Below are positions 8,544 to 18,500 of a stretch of 61,423 nucleotides of DNA, one piece after another (within the stretch, counting starts at the first letter, position 1; every line of letters begins with the position of its first letter). This DNA comes from Pseudomonas sp. REP124. GTDB lineage: Bacteria > Pseudomonadota > Gammaproteobacteria > Pseudomonadales > Pseudomonadaceae. The DNA lies in the NCBI RefSeq assembly GCF_020164475.1, contig NZ_JAIQWX010000022.1:1-61423 (forward strand). Direction: 5' to 3'. Below the pieces are notes generated by a model. That model worked only from the letters and a program-made list of their open reading frames with translations. It ran no database searches and was not told the DNA's origin. The translations under genes and the position numbers were made by a program.

Positions 8544-9359
8544 GTGAAACCACAAGAGCGTTGCCTTGCTTCCCCCGATCCAGGTTTGCCGCGCAGTGAG
8601 GATTACCTGGACTACCAGAGCGTGGCGCGGCTGATGACCGTGCTGGTACGCGATCAGCACACCGGCGAATACAACCATCCGCATACTCATCGGCATGGAC
8701 AGCTGCTGTATGCCTCCAGCGGGGTCATGCGCGTCGCTACCGAGAACGGTTTGTGGGTGCTGCCGCCCAGGCGGGCCTTGTGGATTCCGCCGCACATGGT
8801 GCACGACCAACTGATGCTAAGCCCGGTGAAAATGCGTTCGGTGTACATCGAGCCCAAGGCTTCGCAATCCTTCGGCACCAATTGCAAGGTGGTGGAAATC
8901 TCGCCGCTATTGCGCGAATTGATTCTGGCGCTGGCGGATCAATCGATCGAGTACGAACAGCATGGACGCAATGCCCACATCGTCGCGCTGATTCTCAGCG
9001 AACTGGTGGTCGCACGCACATTGCCTCTGCAAATTCCGTGGCCTCGGGATCGCCGACTGGTAAGCATTTGCGAGGCCATCCTCGAACATCCCGAGCAGGC
9101 GCGGTCGGTGGGGTACTGGGCTGACCGGGTGGGCGCCAGCTCACGCACGCTGATTCGGTTGTTCCTCGCCGAAACCGGGCTGAACTTTCGGCACTGGGTG
9201 CAGCAGGTGCGACTGGCAACGGCAATCGACCGGTTAGACAAAGGCCACCCTATCGGCAACGTTGCCCGTGATCTGGGTTACACCAGCCAGAGCGCCTTCA
9301 GCGCGATGTTCAGGCGAACCATGGGCGAATCGCCACGGGAATTCATGGGTCGCGAGTGA
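8544..9359 (+). CDS. nimR: AraC family transcriptional regulator (NimR-like)
   Basis: A 271-residue protein with a cupin-type N-terminal sensor (HPHTHRHGQLLYASSG) and a C-terminal double helix-turn-helix (WADRVGASSRTLIRLF and GNVARDLGYTSQSAFSAMF). The GTG at 8544 is preferred because GGAAGA lies 9 nt upstream; an in-frame ATG at 8436 would extend it by 36 residues. It is divergent from the NimT-like exporter and probably regulates it. The inducer is unknown. Confidence 0.8.
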   Translation: MKPQERCLASPDPGLPRSEDYLDYQSVARLMTVLVRDQHTGEYNHPHTHRHGQLLYASSGVMRVATENGLWVLPPRRALWIPPHMVHDQLMLSPVKMRSVYIEPKASQSFGTNCKVVEISPLLRELILALADQSIEYEQHGRNAHIVALILSELVVARTLPLQIPWPRDRRLVSICEAILEHPEQARSVGYWADRVGASSRTLIRLFLAETGLNFRHWVQQVRLATAIDRLDKGHPIGNVARDLGYTSQSAFSAMFRRTMGESPREFMGRE

Positions 9360-9385
9360 GGGGCCTGACAGGCAGGCCCCTTCGC
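9359..9385. terminator. Convergent hairpin between nimR and catalase
   Basis: AGGGGCCTG and CAGGCCCCT form a 9-bp stem with a short loop. There is no long T tract, so termination strength is uncertain. Confidence 0.55.
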
Positions 9386-9395
9386 CACAGACTTT

Positions 9396-10829
9396 TCAAC
9401 CCATCGCTTCAATTGCCAGTGCCACGCCTTCTCCGTAGGCCGGATCAGCTGCGGTGCAATGGTCGATGTGGCGCTGCCTGACCTGAGCCGACGCACCCAG
9501 GATCGCCCGCGCCGTGTTTTCGAACAGCGCTTGTCGTTGCGGCGCATCCATCAAGCGAAACAGCGCGCCGGGTTGGGAAAAATAGTCGGCGTCTTCACGG
9601 TGGTTCCAGTGATCGGCGGCACCTTGCAAGGCCAGTGGCGGCTCGCGAAAGTCCGGTTGCTCGACCCATTGGCCATGACTGTTGGGTTCATACCCCGGAG
9701 TACTGTCGGCGTTGCTGTTGGTGCGCATCTGCCCGTCGCGGTGATAGCTGTTCACCGGGCAGCGTGGCGCGTTCACCGGAATCTGGTGATGGTTGACGCC
9801 GACGCGGTAGCGCTGGGCATCGCCATAAGAGAACAACCTTGCCTGCAGCATTTTGTCCGGGGAGAAACCGATGCCGGGTACGACGTTGGCCGGATTGAAC
9901 GCCGCCTGCTCGACTTCGGCGAAATAATTGTCCGGGTTGCGATTGAGCTCCAGCACGCCGACCTCGATCAATGGGTAGTCGGCATGGGGCCAGACTTTCG
10001 TCAGATCGAACGGGTTGATCGGGCAATCGGCGGCGTGTGCTTCTGACATCACTTGCACGAACAGTTTCCAGCGCGGGAAGTCACCCCGCTCGATGCTGTC
10101 ATAGAGGTCACGCTGCGCGCTTTCCCGGTCGCAGGCGATCACAGCCCCGGCTTCGGCATCAGTAAAGTTGGCTATGCCTTGCTCGGTTTTCCAGGTGAAC
10201 TTGACCCAGTAGCGTTGGTTATCCGGGCTGATGAAACTGAACGTATGACTACCGAAACCGTGCATGTGCCGGTATGAGCGTGGCAGCCCGCGATCGCTCA
10301 TGACGATGGTGACCTGGTGCAGCGCCTCGGGCAGCAACGTCCAGAAATCCCAGTTGTTGTTGGCGCTGCGCAGATTGGTCCGCGGATCGCGTTTGACCGC
10401 ATGATTGAGGTCGGGAAACTTTAACGGGTCGCGCAGGAAAAACACTGGTGTGTTGTTGCCCACCAGATCCCAGTTGCCTTGCTCGGTATAGAACTTGATG
10501 GCAAACCCGCGAATGTCCCGTTCGGCATCGGCGGCCCCGCGTTCACCGGCCACGGTGGAAAAACGTACGAAGATATCGGTGGTTTTGCCGATCTGCGAAA
10601 ACACTCGGGCCTTGGTGTAGCGGGTGATGTCATGGGTCACTGTGAAAGTGCCGTAGGCGCCCGATCCCTTGGCATGCATCCGTCGCTCGGGAATGACTTC
10701 GCGATCGAAGTGCGCCAGCTTCTCCAGCAGCCATACATCTTGCAACAGCAGGGGACCCTTGGGGCCCGCGCTTTGAGCATTGTTGTTATCGACCACCGGG
10801 GCGCCGGCGGCGCTTGTCAGCTTGTTCAT
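9396..10829 (-). CDS. katA: Catalase, small-subunit haem type (KatA-like)
   Basis: A 477-residue monofunctional catalase that converts hydrogen peroxide to water and oxygen. Seen: distal His52 in [11 protein letters not shown], the Asn in NNTPVFF, and the proximal haem Tyr in [11 protein letters not shown]. The length fits clade 3 small-subunit enzymes such as Pseudomonas KatA. No signal peptide, so not the periplasmic KatB type. The start at 10829 has AAGGAG 6 nt upstream; the longer open frame into 11108 is rejected. A regulon motif lies 93 nt upstream. Whether it is the main housekeeping catalase or an extra copy cannot be told here. Confidence 0.9.
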   Translation of the reverse strand: MNKLTSAAGAPVVDNNNAQSAGPKGPLLLQDVWLLEKLAHFDREVIPERRMHAKGSGAYGTFTVTHDITRYTKARVFSQIGKTTDIFVRFSTVAGERGAADAERDIRGFAIKFYTEQGNWDLVGNNTPVFFLRDPLKFPDLNHAVKRDPRTNLRSANNNWDFWTLLPEALHQVTIVMSDRGLPRSYRHMHGFGSHTFSFISPDNQRYWVKFTWKTEQGIANFTDAEAGAVIACDRESAQRDLYDSIERGDFPRWKLFVQVMSEAHAADCPINPFDLTKVWPHADYPLIEVGVLELNRNPDNYFAEVEQAAFNPANVVPGIGFSPDKMLQARLFSYGDAQRYRVGVNHHQIPVNAPRCPVNSYHRDGQMRTNSNADSTPGYEPNSHGQWVEQPDFREPPLALQGAADHWNHREDADYFSQPGALFRLMDAPQRQALFENTARAILGASAQVRQRHIDHCTAADPAYGEGVALAIEAMG

Positions 10830-10922
10830 TGTCTGCTCCTTACGATTGGTTGGGCCGCCCTGATGCTTAGTATGGCAATGGGCTGCTCGTTTCAGGTTGA
10901 TTGGCCATGCAGTCCGGGGTCT

Positions 10923-10938
10923 ATTGCACCAAGGTGTC
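10923..10938 (-). promoter_or_regulatory. Regulon motif copy 2 (before catalase)
   Basis: On the minus strand GACACCTTGGTGCAAT, 93 nt before the catalase start and just after the ohr1 stop. Downstream on the same strand CATACT (10869-10874) is a possible -10, which would place the motif near -69. Confidence 0.7.
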
Positions 10939-10945
10939 GACGACT

Positions 10946-11362
10946 TCAAAGCAGATTGAGCAGCACCTCGACGTTGCCCCGTACGGCTTTGGAGTAGGGA
11001 CAAGTTCGGTGTGCCGCGTCGATCAGTTGGTGTGCAAGCTCGCGGTCCAGCCCTGGCAGGCTGACGTTCAGGCGTGCCCGCAGGAAATAGGCTTCGCCAC
11101 CAAGGCACAGGTCGACTTCGGCATCAATCGAGACGTCCGCCGGCAGCAACACCTGCAGCCTGAGCGCTGCCAGCCCCAGGGATGCATCGAAACAGGCGGA
11201 CCAGCCCGCAGCGAACAGTTGTTCGGCGTTGGTACCGCTGCTGTTGAAACCCGGCAACGCATGCCGGATATACAAACAGCCATCATCGCTGCGAGAGATG
11301 CCCCCGTCGCGGAAACCCTGGGTGTGTACCCGGGCGGTGTACAGTGCTCTCCCCGTGGTCAT
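10946..11362 (-). CDS. ohr: Ohr/OsmC family organic hydroperoxide resistance protein (copy 1)
   Basis: A 138-residue OsmC-fold protein with both redox cysteines of the Ohr subgroup: Cys57 in AGWSACF and Cys121 in RTCPYSKA. Ohr enzymes reduce organic and fatty-acid hydroperoxides in the cytoplasm using lipoyl-protein reductant. AGGAGG lies just before the ATG at 11362. It sits directly upstream of catalase on the same strand but with its own regulon motif. A second Ohr is at 18656. Confidence 0.9.
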   Translation of the reverse strand: MTTGRALYTARVHTQGFRDGGISRSDDGCLYIRHALPGFNSSGTNAEQLFAAGWSACFDASLGLAALRLQVLLPADVSIDAEVDLCLGGEAYFLRARLNVSLPGLDRELAHQLIDAAHRTCPYSKAVRGNVEVLLNLL

Positions 11363-11466
11363 GTCTGCCTCCTGATAATGTCCAAGACCTGGCAATTGCA
11401 GTGCCCCGGCCATGAAGGTCGGTGCGATGCCAGGGAGAATCAGAACAGAGCACCGATGTTGCAGCG

Positions 11467-11482
11467 ATTGCACGTAGGTATC
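11467..11482 (-). promoter_or_regulatory. Regulon motif copy 3 (before ohr1)
   Basis: On the minus strand GATACCTACGTGCAAT, 104 nt before the ohr1 start, with an upstream GTACC half. It is in the region shared with the divergent histidine kinase (start 131 nt away on the other side), but its orientation matches the other three copies only with respect to ohr1. Confidence 0.7.
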
Positions 11483-11613
11483 AGAAGGTACGCACCTGGC
11501 AGTGAGCTTTGCGTTTTGGCATTGATGGCCACATGCGACACCAAGGTATGATTGGCGCGACGCTGCAGGCAGGGGCATCCTGCGTGGAGAGCCACCGTAC
11601 ACACAGGATCGGT

Positions 11614-14457
11614 ATGGACAACGAACTCGAGCGCGTGATCGACGGGCTGCCAGGCGTGGCATGGACCGCGCTCGCCGACGGCCGTGTCGACTACGTCAAT
11701 CAGTACTGGGACGAGTACACCGGGGCTGGTCGGGACGATGCGATGGGTGAGGGCTGGCAATCATTCATCCATCACGATGATCGCGCGCAAGTGTCGCAGC
11801 AATGGTGCGCAATTCTTGCCAGCGGTGAACCTCGTGACATGCAGGCTCGCCTGCGCCGTGCCGATGGCGTTTATCGTCGATTCCTCCTGCGCGTGAGCCC
11901 GCTGACGGACGACTCGGGCAACTTGTACAAGTGGTGCGGGGTCTGCGCCGACATCGAAGACCATTGCGTCGCAATCACGCCTTCACCCGCGGTCGAGCCC
12001 GACCTGCGCAACCTCATCGACAGCATTCCCGCGCTGGTGTCGCTGATGACGCCCGACGGCGAACTGGAATGTGTAAACGTGCATAACCTGCAATACATGG
12101 GTACTACGTTCGAGGCACTTCGAGGTTGGACGACCAGCGAAATCATTCACCCGCAAGACAAGAGCCGGGTCATGGCAAGCTGGGCGCACGCGGTGAATAC
12201 CGGCTCGGTGTTTCGCGAAGAGCAGCGTATCCGCCGAGCGGACGGTGCCTACCACTGGTTTGCGGCCAATGGCATTCCAATGCGCGATGAACACGGCAAT
12301 ATCACCCGCTGGTGGGTGATTACCGTCGACATCGACGAGCACAAGCGCGACAAGGCATTGATTGCCCAGGCGCTGGAAAATATCAGTGCCTCGGAAGCTC
12401 GTTATCGCAACCTGATCAACGCCGTGCCCGGCTTCATCTGGAGTGCCGCGCCGGACGGTAATATCACCTTTCTCAATCAACGATGGTGCGACTACACCGG
12501 CATCGCCATGGACGAGGCGTGCGGCCATGGCTGGATGGCCTCGGTTGATCCGGATGACCGTACTACTCTGGCTGCATACCGACGTGTATTGACCTCGGGC
12601 GAACCGGGTGAATTCGAGGCGCGGTTGCGGCGCTTCGACGGCGTGTTTCGCTGGTTTCTGGTCCGCACGGTGCCGGAACGTGACGCGGCGGGCCAGGTGG
12701 TGCGCTGGTACGGGGAAAACACCGATATCGAAGATCGCAAACGCGCCGAGACGTTATTGGAGGGCGAAAAACACCTGCTGGGACTTATAGCTGGCGGCAC
12801 CCCGCTAAGGTCCATTCTTGAAGCCCTTTGCAAGCTGGTCGAGGCGAGCTTTGCCGGCGGTGTGTGCAGCATCGTGCAGATTGATCCCAAGCATTCGCAC
12901 TGGGCGCAGGATGCGGTGCCGCGCATGTTGCCTGGGGCCGCGCCCAACTTGCCATCCGACCTGATCAACACCCTCGATGGACGCCCGGTTGACTCGATGC
13001 ATTGCCCCGATGGGCAGGCGGCAATGAGCAATGAGCAAGTGATCTGCCACAACCTGGCGTGTGAAACCCGCTGGTCGCAGTGGTGTGCATCCGCGTTGAA
13101 GCACGGTTTGTGGGCCAGTTGGTCGACCCCGGTGACCTCTATCAGCGGCAACGTGACGGGCGTTCTCTCAGTGCTGTTTCGTGAGCCGGCCTCGCCCGAT
13201 CTCTTGCAACAGAATCTGATCGCCCAGTTCACCCACCTTGCCAGCATCGCCATCGACCGGGCGCGCGGGGAAGCGGCGCTGCGCCAGAGCGAAGCGTTCC
13301 TGGCCAAGGCGCAGCGCTTGAGTTCTACGGGGACCTTCTCCTGGCGCCTGGATTCGGAGGACATCACCTGGTCGGATGAAATCTATAGGATTCTCGACCT
13401 TGCCCCCGGCGTGAAGCCCACCTTCGAGCTGTTGTACACCCGCATCCATCCGGATGACCTTTCCAGTTACAAGTCGATGATCCGGTCGCAGTGCCGCAAG
13501 GGGCGCGACTTCGAATATGAGCATCGCCTGCAAATGCCCGACGGTGCGACCAAACACGTCCACCTGGTCGCCCATGCAATGCGCGATGACGAAGGGGAAC
13601 TTGAGTACATAGCTGCCTTGCAGGACGTCACGCAGCGCCGCCTTTCCGAAACCGCCCTGGGCGAGGTCCGCTCGGAGCTGGCGCACCTTGCGCGGGTGGC
13701 GAGCCTGGGAGCGCTGACGGCTTCGATCGCCCATGAAGTCAACCAGCCGCTGGCCGGCATCATCACCAATGCCAGCACGTGTCTGCGGATGCTCGGTGCC
13801 AGCCCGCCCAATGTCGATGGCGCCCTGGAAACCGCGCGCCGCACCATCCGCGATGGCAACCGTGCGGCCGATGTGATCAAGCGGCTGCGGGTGCTGTTTT
13901 CCAAAGACAGCATCACCGTCGAAGACGTGGACCTCAACGAAGCGGCGCGCGAAGTCATCGCCCTGTTGCTGGGCGAACTGCAGCGGGGCAGGGTGATCCT
14001 GAACCCGGTGTTCGCCGAGGGACTGCCGCTGGTCAGGGGGGATCGTGTGCAACTGCAACAGGTCATCCTCAACCTTATTCTCAACGCCAAAGAGGCGATG
14101 AACACCATTGAAGATCGTTCGCGGCATCTGCAGGTCAGCACTGGTCACCATGACCAACAGGTGTTCCTTGAAGTAAGGGACAACGGCCCCGGCTTCGATC
14201 CACAGGATGCCGCGCGCCTGTTCAACGCGTTCTATACCACCAAGCTGTCGGGCATGGGAATCGGTCTGTCCGTCAGTCATTCGATCATCGACCGTCACGA
14301 GGGGCGTCTTTGGGCCCGAGCGAACGATGTCGGACCCGGTGCGGTTTTTTGTTTTTCGATCCCTTATCCCACCGGGCATACCCCGTCCACCGGCATGACT
14401 GACACACCGGGACCGGGCGCAGGAAGCGGTACCGATCACACCAGAGAGGGTCTTTGA
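11614..14457 (+). CDS. Multi-PAS/GAF sensor histidine kinase
   Basis: A 947-residue kinase. Three PAS domains with PAC-type ends (about 1-375; WWVITVDIDEH and WYGENTDIEDRK mark the ends of two) are followed by a GAF-like domain (385-545), a fourth PAS (555-675), a HisKA domain with phospho-acceptor His707 in SIAHEVNQP, and an HATPase with NLILNAKEAM, DNGPGFDP and GMGIGLSVS. No membrane segments are evident, so it is probably cytosolic, like FixL-type sensors. The ATG at 11614 has AGGA 5 nt upstream; an upstream TTG would add 35 poor residues. It overlaps the next gene by one base. The signal is unknown; oxidative or redox cues fit the neighbourhood. Confidence 0.88.
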   Translation: MDNELERVIDGLPGVAWTALADGRVDYVNQYWDEYTGAGRDDAMGEGWQSFIHHDDRAQVSQQWCAILASGEPRDMQARLRRADGVYRRFLLRVSPLTDDSGNLYKWCGVCADIEDHCVAITPSPAVEPDLRNLIDSIPALVSLMTPDGELECVNVHNLQYMGTTFEALRGWTTSEIIHPQDKSRVMASWAHAVNTGSVFREEQRIRRADGAYHWFAANGIPMRDEHGNITRWWVITVDIDEHKRDKALIAQALENISASEARYRNLINAVPGFIWSAAPDGNITFLNQRWCDYTGIAMDEACGHGWMASVDPDDRTTLAAYRRVLTSGEPGEFEARLRRFDGVFRWFLVRTVPERDAAGQVVRWYGENTDIEDRKRAETLLEGEKHLLGLIAGGTPLRSILEALCKLVEASFAGGVCSIVQIDPKHSHWAQDAVPRMLPGAAPNLPSDLINTLDGRPVDSMHCPDGQAAMSNEQVICHNLACETRWSQWCASALKHGLWASWSTPVTSISGNVTGVLSVLFREPASPDLLQQNLIAQFTHLASIAIDRARGEAALRQSEAFLAKAQRLSSTGTFSWRLDSEDITWSDEIYRILDLAPGVKPTFELLYTRIHPDDLSSYKSMIRSQCRKGRDFEYEHRLQMPDGATKHVHLVAHAMRDDEGELEYIAALQDVTQRRLSETALGEVRSELAHLARVASLGALTASIAHEVNQPLAGIITNASTCLRMLGASPPNVDGALETARRTIRDGNRAADVIKRLRVLFSKDSITVEDVDLNEAAREVIALLLGELQRGRVILNPVFAEGLPLVRGDRVQLQQVILNLILNAKEAMNTIEDRSRHLQVSTGHHDQQVFLEVRDNGPGFDPQDAARLFNAFYTTKLSGMGIGLSVSHSIIDRHEGRLWARANDVGPGAVFCFSIPYPTGHTPSTGMTDTPGPGAGSGTDHTREGL

Positions 14458-14828
14458 TGGACACGCCTTTGCTCATAACGGTGGTTGATGACGACGAGTC
14501 CGTGCGCGAGGCGCTGCCGGATTTGCTCAGGGAATTCGGCTTCGCCGTCCAGGCGTTCTCGTCGGCAAAGGCATTTCTGTCCTCGGACAGCCTTTGCCAG
14601 ACGCGGTGTCTGATTCTGGACGTCGCCATGCCGGGCATGTCCGGACCGGAGCTGCAAAGGCAGCTCGCGGCACAGCATTACCGCATTCCGATCATTTTCA
14701 TTACCGCGCTGGGCGATGCCGGTCAGCGTCCGTTTTTAATGAGTCAGGGCGCAGTTGAATGCTTGATGAAGCCCTTCAGTGAAGCGGAATTGCTCAAAGC
14801 CCTGAGCGCGGCGTTGCCGGTCGACTGA
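14457..14828 (+). CDS. Single-domain response regulator
   Basis: A 123-residue receiver domain only: acidic pocket VVDDDE, phospho-acceptor Asp in LILDVAMPG, Thr in ITALGD and Lys in LMKPFSE. Its ATG overlaps the kinase stop (TGATG), with GAGAGGG just upstream, so it is translationally coupled to the kinase. Without an output domain it may act as a phosphate sink or as an intermediate in a phosphorelay alongside the FixJ-type regulator 70 nt downstream. Confidence 0.9.
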   Translation: MDTPLLITVVDDDESVREALPDLLREFGFAVQAFSSAKAFLSSDSLCQTRCLILDVAMPGMSGPELQRQLAAQHYRIPIIFITALGDAGQRPFLMSQGAVECLMKPFSEAELLKALSAALPVD

Positions 14829-14898
14829 GTGTCGAACATCCATCAGGAGGTGCTCTGTTGAGCGCCATTAATGCGTCTGCCCCGTATAGGGAACAACA

Positions 14899-15519
14899 AT
14901 GATGAATTCAACCCCCATCGTATTCGTGGTCGACGACGATATTTCCGTGCGCGAGTCGCTGGAGTTGCTTATCGGTCAGGCCCAGTGGCGGCCGCAGTTG
15001 TTCGAGTCGGCGCAAGCGTTTCTCGCCCATCCCCGATCACTGGTGCCCAGCTGTCTGGTGTTGGACATCAACTTGCCGGACCTCAACGGGCTGGACTTGC
15101 AGAACGCCATGGCTGGCGATCGACCAAAAATCCCGATTATCTTCATTACCGGTTACGGCGACGTACCTCGTTCGGTACGTGCGATGAAAGCCGGTGCAGT
15201 GGAGTTCCTGACCAAGCCGTTCGATGATGAGGTCTTGCTGAGCGCCATCACCGATGCGCTGGCGAGCAGCCGTGCGGCGCTGGAGCGTGAGGGTGATCTG
15301 CGTGCGCTGCGCGATGCTCGCGCCACGTTGACACCTCGCGAGAACGAAGTGCTGGAAATGGTCGTCGCCGGGCGCATGAACAAGGTGATTGCATCTGATC
15401 TGGGTATCAGCGAAATCACGGTCAAGGCCCATCGCGGCAAAGTCATGCGCAAGATGAAAGCCCGGTCCCTTGCCGACCTGGTGAAAAAGGTGACGCAGTT
15501 GGCGCCTCCGCCGGATTGA
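14899..15519 (+). CDS. FixJ-type response regulator (REC-LuxR)
   Basis: A 206-residue protein. Receiver domain with VVDDD and phospho-acceptor Asp56 in VLDINLPDLNG, Thr in ITGYGDVP and Lys in LTKPFDD; C-terminal LuxR-type HTH (LTPRENEVLEMVVAGRMNKVIASDLGISEITVKAHRGKVMRKM). AGGGAA precedes the first ATG. It closes the kinase/receiver operon and is a leading candidate to bind the 16-bp regulon motif, since it lies among the motif-bearing genes. That link is inferred. Confidence 0.9.
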   Translation: MMNSTPIVFVVDDDISVRESLELLIGQAQWRPQLFESAQAFLAHPRSLVPSCLVLDINLPDLNGLDLQNAMAGDRPKIPIIFITGYGDVPRSVRAMKAGAVEFLTKPFDDEVLLSAITDALASSRAALEREGDLRALRDARATLTPRENEVLEMVVAGRMNKVIASDLGISEITVKAHRGKVMRKMKARSLADLVKKVTQLAPPPD

Positions 15520-15568
15520 AATCTTTTACCGTCGGGTCTTCGATTCCGCCCCGACGCTCACTTTTTTT

Positions 15569-18500
15569 TCAATGCGGTTCCGACCTGTCCGAGTGCTGCC
15601 CGGTATCCCTGATCGACACCCTTTGCCAGAGCGCCTGAAATTGACGCATGTCCAGGGTGTCGTAGCCTTCCGATATCTGTTCACGGCAAGCCGCCAGCAA
15701 TTCTTTGGCTTTGGCGGCCTGACCCTGTTCCAGCCACAGGAGGGCAAGGTCCATCGACGCTCTGAGTTCCCATGACCGGGCACCTTGCTGGCGACTCAGG
15801 TTGATCGCTTCCATGAGCCTGTCCTGGGTTGCGGCGGGATTGGCAGGCTCCAGGGTGTCGAGAATGCCCGCCCTGATCCGCAACAGCTCGGGCAGGGCGT
15901 AGGCGTCGCCGCTGTCGCGACAGTGGCCGATGGTCCGCTCGACTTGACACAACGCCTTTCCGTACTGGCCCCCGAGGATCAAGCCTTCGACCAGAGCGGT
16001 TTCGAAGGAGGTGGTCAGCAATTCGTAACGCATGCCTTGCAGACGCGCCAGGCTTTCTTCAAGCAGGGCGACGGCGTCGCCTGACTGCCCCGCGCGAATC
16101 GCGATGCTGCCTTGTACGCCCAGGGCTGCCGCCACGTAGGGCGCCAACGCATTCGCATCGGCGACTTTACTGAAGGTAGCGAGACTGGCGGCAGCCTTGT
16201 CCAGCTCGCCAGTCCAGATGTGGATGCAAAGGGTCCAGACCAGCGCGATGCAATAGGTCACCGAATGGTCCAGCGCGGCCGCTTCTGCTTCGACCTTTGC
16301 GGCCCAATGCCTGGCCTGGTCGGGATAGCCCAGTAACCAGAGCGTGCGGGCCAGCGCCAGGCCAGTGCGGTTGCGATGATCGAAGCCGTAATGCACGGTG
16401 CTGCTGCGCTCGGATGGCAGGCTGTAACGCAGCGACTTTTCCAGCTCCTGGCGCGCCAGTGGCTGATTGCCGAGCAAGTGATGGGAAATGCCCGCCAGCG
16501 AGGCGGCCACCGCAATGGCTTCGGGCTTGCCGATGAGATCACCCACAACCACAGCTTTTTCCGCCCAGGCCAGGGATGAGGGGAAGTCGCCGATACGCTC
16601 CGAGAATATTTGCAGGCGCCCGAGCAGGCGCAGTTGTGACCAGTGATCGTCCAGTGTCTGGGCGATGTCCAGCGCCCTGAGCAGCGCTTTTTGCGCCGCG
16701 TCGCTGTTGCCCCGGGTGAACATCAGGACCAGGCCCAGGGCGGCTTGTAATTCCATCTCGGTCGGTGTGCCGAAATAGCCCAGTTCCAGCAGTTCGGTCG
16801 CCCGGGAACACCAGGCCCGGCATTCGACCATCAGTGAAAAATGCAGGAACAACGGAGCGCTGGCGGCGGCCAGAGGCAGGGCCAGCCCAGGGTCGCCCTG
16901 GGGGCCGAAACTCCACTCAAGCGCGCTCCTGATATTGCCCAGTTGGCTGGCCAGTCGTGAGGACCGCTCGAAGAGTTCGTCGGGTGTCGCGTCGGGATGA
17001 CTGAGCAGTTCGGTGAAGTAGGCCGCGTGCCTGAATGACAGCGCATGGACTTCGGCTTCCACGCGTATCGCCAGTTTTTCCCGGGCATAGGCACGGGTCA
17101 TTTCGAGTAGACGGTAGGTGGCGATGACTGCACTGTGGTCGACAGTGACCAGACCCTTGGACGCCAGTTCATCCAGGGCCGCCGCTGCGCTGACCGAGTC
17201 GATTTGTGCGTCGGCGAGAATCTGTGACGCAGCCTCCAGCGAAAAAGGCCCGACGAAAATCGCCAGTCGATCGAATACCAAGTGCTCCTTTGCGCACAGG
17301 AGGTCATAGCTCCAATCGAGCATCGCGCGCAGTGTCTGGTGTTTCGGCAGCGCTGTCCGCCGCCCCGACCAGCCCAGTGAAAAACGCTCACCCAGCAGCC
17401 CGTGGGTGGCCTGAAGCCCATGGCTGGCAACCCGCATCGCAGCCAGCTCAATCGGCAACGCCATGCCCTCAAGACGCCGGCAGATGTCGGCAATCATCCG
17501 TGCATCTTCTGTCTCCAGAGCCAGCGACGCATTGCCTGATGTGGCGCGCTCGACGAACAGTTTCACAGCCGGAAACGCCAGCAACTGGTCGACACTGAGC
17601 CCTTGCGCATCGACCGGATAACGCAGGGCGCTGAGCCAATGGACATGTTCGCCCAGAACACGCAACGGCTCGCGGCTGGTGGCCAGCAGACCGACATTGG
17701 GCGCGGCCTCCCTGATCTTTTCGATGATCGATGAAATGGCGTCGATCAGGTGTTCGCAGTTGTCGATGATCAACATCAGTTTACGTGTGCGCAGATGGGC
17801 CAGCAGCACGTGCATCGGGTCTTCAGCCTGGAGCGTGATGCCCAGTGCGCTGGCGAGCGAGGAGGGCACCAGTGCGGCGTCCTCGACCTGGGCCAGATCG
17901 ACGAAACGCACCTGATCATCGTTGCCGGCGCAGAGGCGGTGACCCACTTCGATGGCCAGGCTGGTCTTGCCGACCCCGCCGGGGCCGACGATGGTGAACA
18001 GTTTGGGTTCCAGCAGCCGGTCGACAAGCATTTGTGCATCGTTGTCGCGCCCGACCAGTCGGGCACGTGGGGGCAGACCGCCGACGCTGTTGGTCAGACG
18101 CTTGTCGTGAAAGTGATCCGTAAGGGTGGTGGTGACATGCGCAGGAAGTAGCGATTGCAAACGTTCGATAGGAGCGACGAAGGCATACCCGACGCCCACT
18201 TGCGTAGAGATGTAACGAGCGCCGTCTTCACCATCCCCGAGGATCTTTCTCAGACCCGTCATGTGAAAACGCAGGCTGCCTTCGGAAACGACGATGTTGG
18301 GCCAGACCAGCTTGATCAATTCGTGTTTGGACAGTACTCGGCCGGGACGTTCGAGCAAGGCGATCAGCAAGTCCAGCGCACGGCCGCCAATGTCCACTGC
18401 CGCGCCGCTCCTGGTGAGCAGGCGCTTTGCAGGTGTGACACAGAAAGGGCCAAAGGCGAGTTGCAGGCTCAGGGATTCATGCAAATCGTCGGCGACGGGC

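Noticed and set aside
11467..11482. Motif copy 3 as the promoter element of the histidine kinase
   Set aside because: Its orientation agrees with the other three copies only for ohr1. A dual role cannot be excluded.
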